From the NCBI GenBank assembly GCA_029940345.1, contig JAOZRC010000058.1:1-14399 (forward strand): a stretch of DNA of 14,399 bases, given 5' to 3'. Origin of the DNA: Desulfobacterales bacterium. Its GTDB lineage: Bacteria > Desulfobacterota > Desulfobacteria > Desulfobacterales > JAUCGF01. Below are positions 1 to 5,624 of this stretch, one piece after another. Position numbers and translations under genes: made by a program. The notes under the pieces were generated by a model. It was given only the letters and a program-made list of their open reading frames with translations. It searched no databases and was not told where the DNA came from. Within the stretch, counting starts at the first letter, position 1. Each line of letters begins with the position of its first letter.

Positions 1-309
1 CCAATTTTAACATCGCAAGCAATGGGGTATTAAACCCAATGCTTTGCAATAAATATATCCAGGGGCACAAAGCGATCATACTCGGTTTTCCCTCACACGG
101 TGCGTTACACTCCGCTAACGCACCCTACATTTCAGGTAGTTTATTTTTTGCTAAATCCCTAAACATCTTGATATGCTTTCAACAAATGAAATTCATTCGT
201 CTTTTCATATATCAACCCTTTCTTCGGATTTGGGTTTAGTATTATCTTGCTTAGACGCAGTATTTATTCGAAAGTTTTTATATTACGTTAGTATCCCAAA
301 ATTGCAATC
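1..309. other. Non-coding left edge, no gene supported
   Basis: This stretch lies downstream of the dehydratase gene, which is read leftward. Short open frames exist at 39-239 and 173-412 on the plus strand, but their translations show no recognisable domain and no good ribosome-binding site. The second also runs into the dehydratase gene on the other strand. The region is AT-rich from about 125 to 300. The only clear structure is the palindrome at 99-124; there is also an imperfect stem (GCAATGGG at 19-26 against CCCAATGC at 35-42, one mismatch). I see no tRNA or other RNA gene here. Confidence 0.6.
99..124. repeat. Palindromic repeat unit, GGTGCGTTA...TAACGCACC
   Basis: The arms GGTGCGTTA (99-107) and TAACGCACC (116-124) are perfect reverse complements around an 8-base loop. 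The flank continues with CCTAC. Units with GTGCGTTA/TAACGCAC arms are a common type of dispersed, REP-like palindrome in bacterial genomes; assigning this copy to such a family is from memory, not from a comparison. It may fold as a hairpin downstream of the minus-strand operon. No poly-T run follows on either strand, so I do not call it a terminator. Confidence 0.55.
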
Positions 310-1164
310 CTATGTTAGCTTTATCCACGGAGGAGGACGCAACTGCCCTCCGCTAACATCCCGCATACAAACACCTGTCAATGTTTCACAAAGGTCGCCT
401 TGTGAAGAATAAATCCGCATGTCAAAAATAAGCAGAGCCGATTCTTTTTGAACGAAATCTATGTGGGCTTTGTAGGTCTTATGACAATGCGTCGGATTGA
501 CAATTCCACGGTATTCAAATCCCACGGGAAATGCCACTACATCAGCATAGCGCTGCCCCCAGGCGCAAGCCGCATGAAAGGCGGCGTCCAAGGGAAACGG
601 TGAACCCAGCGGTTCGGCGCCAGTGGGCAGGTTCATGGCAGATGTGATCGTGGCTGTGGCGCCAGCTTTGTAAAGATGTAATTTTTTAATATTTTGAAAA
701 GCCGGTCCGAAGGGGACCAAATCTTTATAAAGCTTGGATGTTGAAACCGCATAGGGCCGTTCTTGGTCTGATTTTGCTCTAATTGATAGCTTTTTAATGG
801 GCGGTACCGGGCCAAAAGTCAGAATTACATGTTCTTTCACCCGGGTGATCATTGTATTGGGTGAAGCGGTTTTGGTGATCAATTTGGCAATAATGGCGCC
901 ATTTTCACAAACTTGGATTGCATTAAAGGCGTTGATTGACTGATCTTCAGGTTGTATGTAAAGAAATTTTTCAAAGCGTGCGTTACGCATGGAATGAATA
1001 GCGGTCTCCGGGAAGCGCGCCTTGGTTGTTGCCGCCAGAATCTGCATTGCCTCAACCGCAGGAAGGACAATCTGTCCTTCAAACCGATGATCCTGGAGAT
1101 AGGGTGCAACCGGTATTTCCAGCGGTAAGCGGAAGGAATTGATTATTTTGGAAAGTTTTGCCAC
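310..1164 (-). CDS. Polyketide-synthase-type dehydratase (double hotdog)
   Basis: The product is 284 residues. It would remove water from a 3-hydroxyacyl thioester carried on an ACP during fatty acid or polyketide chain building in the cytoplasm. The N-terminal hotdog holds the PKS-DH motif HxxxGxxxxP (H26, G30, P35). A middle FGPAFQ motif (152-157) is typical of PKS dehydratases, and the second hotdog carries DAAFH (D193, H197), matching the second catalytic Asp-x-x-x-His/Gln motif. Both catalytic positions are therefore present. It is a free-standing enzyme, not a module of a large synthase. The start is GTG at 1162-1164, inside the end of the upstream thioesterase gene (22 bp overlap), which implies translational coupling. 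No later start would keep the N-terminal motif. The substrate is unknown; aryl-polyene-like or unusual fatty acid pathways are possible. Confidence 0.85.
   Translation of the reverse strand: MAKLSKIINSFRLPLEIPVAPYLQDHRFEGQIVLPAVEAMQILAATTKARFPETAIHSMRNARFEKFLYIQPEDQSINAFNAIQVCENGAIIAKLITKTASPNTMITRVKEHVILTFGPVPPIKKLSIRAKSDQERPYAVSTSKLYKDLVPFGPAFQNIKKLHLYKAGATATITSAMNLPTGAEPLGSPFPLDAAFHAACAWGQRYADVVAFPVGFEYRGIVNPTHCHKTYKAHIDFVQKESALLIFDMRIYSSQGDLCETLTGVCMRDVSGGQLRPPPWIKLT
312..359. repeat. Nested inverted repeat at the 3' end of the dehydratase gene
   Basis: ATGTTAGC (312-319) and GCTAACAT (352-359) are perfect 8-base reverse complements. Inside them GGAGG (332-336) and CCTCC (347-351) also pair. 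The structure overlaps the last codons and stop of the dehydratase gene, so an RNA hairpin could form at the end of the operon message. There is no clean poly-U tail, so a terminator role is only a possibility. The CTCCGCTAAC string inside it also occurs in the palindrome at 99-124, which hints at a shared repeat origin. Confidence 0.35.
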
Positions 1165-1622
1165 AGCTTAACCGTTTTTTCATCGACTGCTACAGGAATG
1201 CCCGCGGAATTGGTGGCGCAATGGCGCGTGAATCCTTCACAGACAATCGTATTCGTTGTTTCCTGTGTGATGATATAGTCAAACCGGAGCTTGACCCGTT
1301 CACGTTCGGATGGGCGCGTATAAATCCGCATCAGATCGTCGTAGTGTAAGGGCGTATAAATGTTCAGACCGACCTCAATAATAGGGTAAACATAGCCGCT
1401 GGCTTCAATTTCACGGTACGGATACGCTGCAGCGCGCATCAATGACGTTCGTCCGAGTTCAAAATAGTGTAAATATTTGGCGTGGTAAACCGTCTGGGAA
1501 CGATCCGTATCCGCATACAACACCCGGTGTTTGCAGGTATGCCAAACAAGATCATCCGGATTGGCGCGTACATAGTTTGCATACCCTTTTAGCGCTTTGG
1601 ATTTCAAAAATGAAGGGTTCAT
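1143..1622 (-). CDS. Acyl-CoA/acyl-ACP thioesterase, 4HBT/YbgC type
   Basis: The product is 159 residues, a single-hotdog thioesterase that would hydrolyse an acyl thioester and release or edit the product of the neighbouring synthases. The family signature is clear: YADTDRSQTVYHAKYLHYF at 36-54. D40 sits at the catalytic aspartate position of 4-hydroxybenzoyl-CoA thioesterase, and H47 and E55 lie where YbgC homologues have conserved residues. The usual Gly of the DxxG segment is replaced (DRSQ), a mild departure. About 25 residues precede the usual family start; ATG at 1620-1622 opens the longest frame but has no clear Shine-Dalgarno, so a later start cannot be excluded. The gene overlaps the dehydratase gene by 22 bp and follows KS1 by 129 bp. 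Small hotdog thioesterases are frequent in aryl polyene and other type II polyketide clusters. Substrate not predictable. Confidence 0.87.
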   Translation of the reverse strand: MNPSFLKSKALKGYANYVRANPDDLVWHTCKHRVLYADTDRSQTVYHAKYLHYFELGRTSLMRAAAYPYREIEASGYVYPIIEVGLNIYTPLHYDDLMRIYTRPSERERVKLRFDYIITQETTNTIVCEGFTRHCATNSAGIPVAVDEKTVKLWQNFPK

Positions 1623-1671
1623 AATATTTATTCAGGAACCGTTGGCAATCCTCGGCTACCAACATAAACAG

Positions 1672-1720
1672 TTTTCAGGTGTCAGGGTGCTGCTGAACAT
1701 TGAAATCTGAACTGACAACT
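1672..1720. repeat. Degenerate CTGAAAC-type heptamers in opposed orientation
   Basis: The 129-bp spacer between KS1 and the thioesterase gene holds heptamers related to those at 3017-3051. Reading the minus strand, 1672-1685 gives CTGACAC and CTGAAAA. Reading the plus strand, 1693-1720 gives CTGAACA, TTGAAAT, CTGAACT and GACAACT. The two sets face each other around a short centre, so the element is partly inverted. No coding sequence is supported in this spacer. Confidence 0.5.
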
Positions 1721-1751
1721 AACCGTCTTGATTTACACCCTCCGATTGTAA

Positions 1752-3017
1752 TCAAACACCTTTAAAAACAATACAACAATTGGTGCCGCCGAATCCGAAA
1801 GCGTCAGACAGAAAAAATTCATACATCTGTCGGCGCGTTGCATTGGGAACTACGTCGATTCCGTCAAATTGCGGATCGGGAATATGATTCACCGTAGGCA
1901 AAATCAGACCGTTTTGCATGCTTTCAATACTTAAAGCCGCCTCAATAGCAGCCGAACCGCCCAGTGTATGCCCGATTTGGGATTTATTGGACGATATGGG
2001 AATTTTTTCCAACAGATCTCCGAAAACCGTCCGCAGGCATTCAATTTCGGTCAGATCGCCTTTGGGGGTAGATGTCCCATGGGCATTGATATATTGAATA
2101 TCTGACGACTGAATATCCGCGTCGTCAATGGCCTGCCGGATCGCTCGAATAACGGTTTCCGGATTTGGCAGTGTAAAATGATGCGCATCCGAAGTCCACC
2201 CGACGCCTATCACTTCGGCTCTGGGCGTCAATCCGTAAATCGACAGCATCTCTTCCGCGGCCAGGACCAACACGCCGCCGCCTTCAGCCAGCACCATTCC
2301 TTTACGGTCGATGCTGAATGGACGTGAAGCTTGGGTCGGATCGGTAAAGGCGCGATCTCCCTCAACCACTTTCAACGTAGCGTTCATATTGGCAAAACCG
2401 TAAATAATTTCCGGTATAATACAGGTGTCTACGCCGCCGGCCAAAACGAAATCACAATCACCGTCCCGAATCATGCGAGCGCCGATTCCGATGGCATGAT
2501 TGCCGGAAGCGCAGGCTCCCTGCGGGGAAAAAACCGGGCCGGTAAACCCCAGCATCATCCCTGCTTTACCCGATGGCAGATTAGCGCATAAATTGGGTAA
2601 GAGGTAAGGGCTGACTTTAAACGGCCCGCGATTCAGGAGGTTGTCCGTCGCAATACGGAACGCATCCGCCCCGTTCAAAGCGGATCCGATCAGGCAAGCT
2701 GTGCGGGGACCGGTGTCACGATCAATTTCCAGACCTGAATGGGTTAACGCTTCTTTGGTTATGGCCATGGTTAATAAAACAAAAGCGGCGTTCCAGTTGT
2801 AAACCTCTCGGCGATTGACGAAATCGTTTGCCAGCGGATCCCAATCAGGAATTTCACCCACGACGTTGCTTAAGGAATTCACCTCGCATTTGGTTACTCT
2901 CCTGAATCCGGCTTCACCTTTCACGGCTCGCGCGTAAGTCTTTTGAAAGGTGCTGCCCAAGGCCGTAGCAGCACCGTAGCCGATCACAAATACTTTTCTG
3001 TTTAAAGGTGCTTTCAT
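1752..3017 (-). CDS. Beta-ketoacyl-ACP synthase, FabF-like (KS1)
   Basis: The product is 421 residues, the normal length for a KAS I/II enzyme. It condenses an acyl thioester with a malonyl-ACP extender, releasing CO2. The thiolase fold is complete. The nucleophile is C169 in QGACASGNH, the first histidine is H313 in NAHGTSTPKGD, and the second is H350 in NKSQIGHTLGGS with K345 nearby. The C-terminal glycine-rich FGFGGTN loop is also present. All catalytic residues are intact, so this is not a chain-length-factor-type partner lacking the cysteine. ATG at 3015-3017 is the start; a five-unit heptamer array lies directly against it and there is no good Shine-Dalgarno. The gene lies between the Rpn-type gene (52 bp) and the thioesterase gene. 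Its coexistence with KS2 suggests a secondary lipid or polyene pathway, not primary fatty acid synthesis. Confidence 0.93.
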   Translation of the reverse strand: MKAPLNRKVFVIGYGAATALGSTFQKTYARAVKGEAGFRRVTKCEVNSLSNVVGEIPDWDPLANDFVNRREVYNWNAAFVLLTMAITKEALTHSGLEIDRDTGPRTACLIGSALNGADAFRIATDNLLNRGPFKVSPYLLPNLCANLPSGKAGMMLGFTGPVFSPQGACASGNHAIGIGARMIRDGDCDFVLAGGVDTCIIPEIIYGFANMNATLKVVEGDRAFTDPTQASRPFSIDRKGMVLAEGGGVLVLAAEEMLSIYGLTPRAEVIGVGWTSDAHHFTLPNPETVIRAIRQAIDDADIQSSDIQYINAHGTSTPKGDLTEIECLRTVFGDLLEKIPISSNKSQIGHTLGGSAAIEAALSIESMQNGLILPTVNHIPDPQFDGIDVVPNATRRQMYEFFLSDAFGFGGTNCCIVFKGV

Positions 3018-3051
3018 ATTCAGTTTTCAGGTTTCAGGTTTCAGTGTTCAG
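3017..3051 (-). repeat. Five-copy heptamer array abutting the KS1 start
   Basis: Read on the minus strand, 3051 to 3017 is CTGAACA, CTGAAAC, CTGAAAC, CTGAAAA, CTGAATA. These are five contiguous 7-base units sharing CTGAA, and the last base is the A of the KS1 ATG. The array fills most of the 52-bp gap behind the Rpn-type gene and occupies the position where a ribosome-binding site would be expected. It is too short and spacer-free to be CRISPR. Copy number could change by slippage and would alter the leader length. Confidence 0.75.
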
Positions 3052-3069
3052 CGCTTCCCCGTGCGGGTC

Positions 3070-3993
3070 TTATTGTTGTCTTCCAAACACCTCTTCAATG
3101 GTTTTTGCATCCAGGATACGATCGGTCCATTGTTCCAAATCCTGTTGCTCGGCCTTTTTCAGAAGTTCCCAAGCCCATAAGGGAACAGTTTTAAAACGGA
3201 GTGACAGGAGCCGATTGATGGTGAGTATCGCTCCTTTCTTTTCTCCTTCCTTTTCACCTTCCTCGAAATACATCCGTTTGAAACTCATAATGGCCTCCTT
3301 GTGGGGACTTTTTGGCAAATATTCTTCATTATAGCGGTTAAATTCCATTTCATCCAAATCGGCATACAGGTCAATAAATTCGGAATATTTGATCTGCTTT
3401 TCCAGGTTCGGTTCCAGTTCGACCAGCCCTTCGCGCGCTTCCGTGTATACGTCAAGCCGGCGTTCAGGTGGATAGGCCATATTCGGTAAATTAAGCCGGG
3501 CCACGATATTGGTGCTTGTCATGTATTTTTCCGCGGGAATTCGTCCAAGGTCACAGGCGATGAATCGGAAAAACATATAAGTGTTCCAGTCTCCGTTCAA
3601 CGTCAGCGATGCCGGATGCGAACCCGGACGGAGAAAAATCACTACCGGAACCACGCGGTCAGTTTTAAACAATTCCGACAAGTGCAAGCAATACCGGCCC
3701 ATCCGATGAATGGAAAACTTGCCCGGTTGCGTCTCTTCTTCCGCAACGAACAAAATCGTTGCACGGCTTCCATCGGGCCATTCCACCAGAAGGGGTGTGT
3801 CCAGTTCATGGAAATGGTCTCCGAGCCGGTCTTTCAACTGCTCCTGCCGGACCGGTGTTATCCTGATATCAGGCGAAAGATCAAAGGATTCGCTGGCCGC
3901 GAAGAACATGAGCGATTCCCGCGGGTAATCAAGTATCAGGTTTTTGAAATTCTGGTCGTGGGTGATATTTTTTCCGTTCTCCATATCCGGCAT
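3070..3993 (-). CDS. Rpn/YhgA-like PD-(D/E)XK nuclease family protein with DUF4351-like C-terminus
   Basis: The product is 307 residues. The N-terminal part starts with HDQNFK (12-17), then D65 in ELDTPLLVEW and an acidic cluster at E85-E87 in LFVAEEETQ. This is the pattern seen in Rpn/YhgA-type proteins, which belong to the PD-(D/E)XK nuclease superfamily and include recombination-promoting DNases. The last ~60 residues (NRLLSLRF, then QWTDRILDAKTIEEVF) match the DUF4351 tail common on these proteins. A charged EEGEKEGEKKGA linker precedes it. The canonical E-x-K/Q pair is hard to place, so activity is uncertain. ATG at 3991-3993 is chosen; ATG at 3982-3984 is an alternative. The gene is 47 bp after KS2 and 52 bp before KS1, on the same strand, and has no evident link to lipid synthesis. 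It is best read as a mobile-family passenger; I see no terminal repeats of its own. Confidence 0.78.
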   Translation of the reverse strand: MPDMENGKNITHDQNFKNLILDYPRESLMFFAASESFDLSPDIRITPVRQEQLKDRLGDHFHELDTPLLVEWPDGSRATILFVAEEETQPGKFSIHRMGRYCLHLSELFKTDRVVPVVIFLRPGSHPASLTLNGDWNTYMFFRFIACDLGRIPAEKYMTSTNIVARLNLPNMAYPPERRLDVYTEAREGLVELEPNLEKQIKYSEFIDLYADLDEMEFNRYNEEYLPKSPHKEAIMSFKRMYFEEGEKEGEKKGAILTINRLLSLRFKTVPLWAWELLKKAEQQDLEQWTDRILDAKTIEEVFGRQQ

Positions 3994-4040
3994 GATTCCT
4001 CTTATCTCGCTTATTTCAACTTAATATCCGGTTTGCACTT

Positions 4041-5291
4041 TTATCCGACTCTACGAAAAACAACACATGAATTGCAGCCTCCGAATCCGAAAGCGTTTTT
4101 TAAAACAAATTCCTGATTGAGCGGGCGCGCTCCTTCTGAAACACAATCCAGTTCCATCGCAGGATCGGGCGTGTAATTAATAGTCGGAAGCAACTGGCTG
4201 TTTTGCATACCCCGGATGGCAAAAACAGCTTCAATCGCACTGGACGCCCCCATGGCATGACCGATGAGCGATTTATTGGCCGAAATCGGGGGCAGTTTTT
4301 TCCCAAATACGGCTTTAAGCGCATCAAATTCTATTTTATCCCCCACTTTCGTTGACGTGGCATGGGCATTGATAGCATCAATATCTTGCGGCCCAATTCC
4401 GGCCTGAATGATACTTTCAGAAATACAGCGTTTAACCGTATCAAAATTGGGGGCTACAAAATGATGGGCGTCTGAAGTCATACTCCATCCGGCGATTGCG
4501 GCATAAGCGGTTAATCCGTACGCATTGGCGAATTCATCCGTACACAGGACAATAGCGCCAGCGCCTTCGCTGATGACAAATCCACGACGATGAATCGAAA
4601 ACGGCCGGCTTGCGCCAGCCGCGGATTCAGCGGAAAGTTCCGGCAGATTTCTGAAAGCGGCGTTCATAGTTGCAAAGCCGGCCACAATCGGCTCTACCAA
4701 AGCAAAATCAACCGCACCGCATAAAACAACATCCGCGGCTCCCTGTTGTAACAGCATACTTCCGATAATCATTGATGTAACACCGGTGGCGCAAGCTGTT
4801 ATGGCAGATGTAATGGGACCTGTGGCGCCGGTTAGAATGGATATTTTTCCGCCAACCATGTTTATACATGAGTTGGGGTTGGCAGCAGGCGTTGGCAGTT
4901 TGCTTTCGGCAATCAAACGCCGATCTGCTTGCAACACCGCATCCAGCCCGCCCACCGCCGAACTGAAAGTAACGCCGACTCTTGGAGCAAGTGTCGGTGT
5001 GATTTCAATCCCGCTATCTTCAAGCGCACGATGAACTGTCAGCATCCCATATTTAAAGATAGGAGACGGCCAAAGCGCCAACGCACGCGGTGTCAGAAAT
5101 GGATAAGGCGTAGCGTCAAATGCGTCAACCTCACCGGCAATATGAACCGGAAAATTATTATCCGTGGGAAAGCGCGTTAAGTTACCGATACCGCTTTCGC
5201 CATTCAACGCCCGGCGCCATTGAACGTCCGAATCGGTTCCTAACGGCGAAACGGTGTCATAGCCGACAATAACGATTTCTTTGCTAACCAT
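4041..5291 (-). CDS. Beta-ketoacyl-ACP synthase, FabF-like (KS2)
   Basis: The product is about 416 residues, a second complete ketoacyl synthase. Numbered from an upstream TTG two codons earlier, the nucleophile is C169 in AITACATGVTS. The histidines are H312 in NAHATSTKVGD and H347 in NKSLIGHAMGASS, with K342; the FGFGGCN loop closes the active site. The prefered start is ATG at 5289-5291 (product MVSKEIVIVGYD), which matches where family members begin. It has GAAG just upstream but no classic Shine-Dalgarno; TTG at 5295-5297 is the alternative. This is the first gene of the minus-strand unit, preceded by a sigma70-like promoter at 5433-5462. Since KS1 and KS2 both keep the cysteine, they probably act at different chain lengths or substrates, not as a KS/chain-length-factor pair. 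Confidence 0.92.
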   Translation of the reverse strand: MVSKEIVIVGYDTVSPLGTDSDVQWRRALNGESGIGNLTRFPTDNNFPVHIAGEVDAFDATPYPFLTPRALALWPSPIFKYGMLTVHRALEDSGIEITPTLAPRVGVTFSSAVGGLDAVLQADRRLIAESKLPTPAANPNSCINMVGGKISILTGATGPITSAITACATGVTSMIIGSMLLQQGAADVVLCGAVDFALVEPIVAGFATMNAAFRNLPELSAESAAGASRPFSIHRRGFVISEGAGAIVLCTDEFANAYGLTAYAAIAGWSMTSDAHHFVAPNFDTVKRCISESIIQAGIGPQDIDAINAHATSTKVGDKIEFDALKAVFGKKLPPISANKSLIGHAMGASSAIEAVFAIRGMQNSQLLPTINYTPDPAMELDCVSEGARPLNQEFVLKNAFGFGGCNSCVVFRRVG

Positions 5292-5389
5292 CTTCAAATT
5301 ATTGTTTTCAATTTTAAGGTTTCGAATATCTGCTTTCCGTCAAGGCACCAATTTCCGATTTTGTAATAATCGAAATGTAAAGGCGTCAA

Positions 5390-5404
5390 TTGATAGTTTA
5401 TCAA
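5390..5404. promoter_or_regulatory. TTGAT-N5-ATCAA palindrome, possible operator
   Basis: TTGATA and TATCAA are perfect arms around GTT. The half-sites TTGAT and ATCAA are those of FNR/CRP-type boxes, but the spacing here is five bases where FNR sites have four, so I do not assign it to FNR. It lies about 30 bp downstream of the -10 of the minus-strand promoter, where a bound protein could block transcription of the KS2-led unit. It could also be a small RNA hairpin in that leader. Confidence 0.35.
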
Positions 5405-5432
5405 CGTCAGTTTTTTATACCAAAACTGTTTA

Positions 5433-5462
5433 ATTGTAAACCATATTATCCTTGAGTGTCAA
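5433..5462 (-). promoter_or_regulatory. Sigma70-like promoter for the KS2-led unit
   Basis: On the minus strand a perfect TTGACA (5462-5457) is followed after 18 bases by TACAAT (5438-5433), one mismatch from TATAAT. Transcription would begin near 5426, giving a leader of about 135 bases before KS2. A second overlapping candidate, TTTACA (5440-5435) with TATAAA (5419-5414), has a short 15-base spacing. Confidence 0.45.
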
Positions 5463-5520
5463 TTGAAGCTAATATACACTTGCTTTTAAATGACAGATAA
5501 GGTATTTTTTATTCTAACGA

Positions 5521-5549
5521 TTGACCTTCACAAGCTGCAAAAATCAAAT
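5521..5549 (+). promoter_or_regulatory. Candidate sigma70-like promoter for the Amr gene cluster
   Basis: TTGACC (5521-5526) is followed after 17 bases by TCAAAT (5544-5549): five of six and four of six matches. It would start transcription about 70 bases before the TTG start at 5625. TTGCTT (5480-5485) with TATTTT (5503-5508), also 17 apart, is an alternative. Neither is strong. Confidence 0.3.
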
Positions 5550-5565
5550 ATGAGCTAAAGCCACC

Positions 5566-5577
5566 CGCCTAAAGGCG
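5566..5577 (+). other. Small stem-loop CGCC-TAAA-GGCG in the leader
   Basis: CGCC (5566-5569) pairs with GGCG (5574-5577) around TAAA. The surrounding text (GCTAAAGCCACC before, GTGAGTTT after) extends the pairing only with mismatches, so it looks like a decayed copy of a longer palindrome. It lies in the predicted leader of the Amr cluster. I found no riboswitch-like fold. Apart from this and the promoter and operator candidates, the 333-bp gap 5292-5624 shows nothing else. Confidence 0.3.
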
Positions 5578-5610
5578 TGAGTTTGAACCTTAACTGATAA
5601 TACCGCCAGA

Positions 5611-5617
5611 AAGGAGG
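5611..5617 (+). promoter_or_regulatory. Ribosome-binding site deciding a TTG start
   Basis: AAGGAGG at 5611-5617 is a near-perfect Shine-Dalgarno with seven bases to TTG at 5625. The next in-frame ATG (5637) would be 19 bases away, which is too far. The site therefore supports the TTG start and the full signal peptide. Confidence 0.8.
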
Positions 5618-5624
5618 ATATATT

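Noticed and set aside
39..412. Two short plus-strand open frames at the left edge
   Set aside because: No recognisable domain, no convincing ribosome-binding site, and the second overlaps the dehydratase gene on the opposite strand.
1143..1164. Apparent frameshift splitting a single thioesterase-dehydratase gene
   Set aside because: Both products are complete domains with their own starts and ends; the 22-bp overlap fits ordinary translational coupling.
3017..3051. Possible CRISPR-like array
   Set aside because: Units are seven bases with no spacers and no cas genes nearby; it is a simple tandem heptamer repeat.
3616..4116. Plus-strand open frame of 166 codons across the Rpn gene and its upstream gap
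   Set aside because: Antisense to the Rpn-type gene and the end of KS2, low-complexity basic translation, no motif.
5390..5404. Assignment as a genuine FNR box
   Set aside because: The half-sites fit but the spacer is five bases, not four, so only a generic operator-like palindrome is reported.
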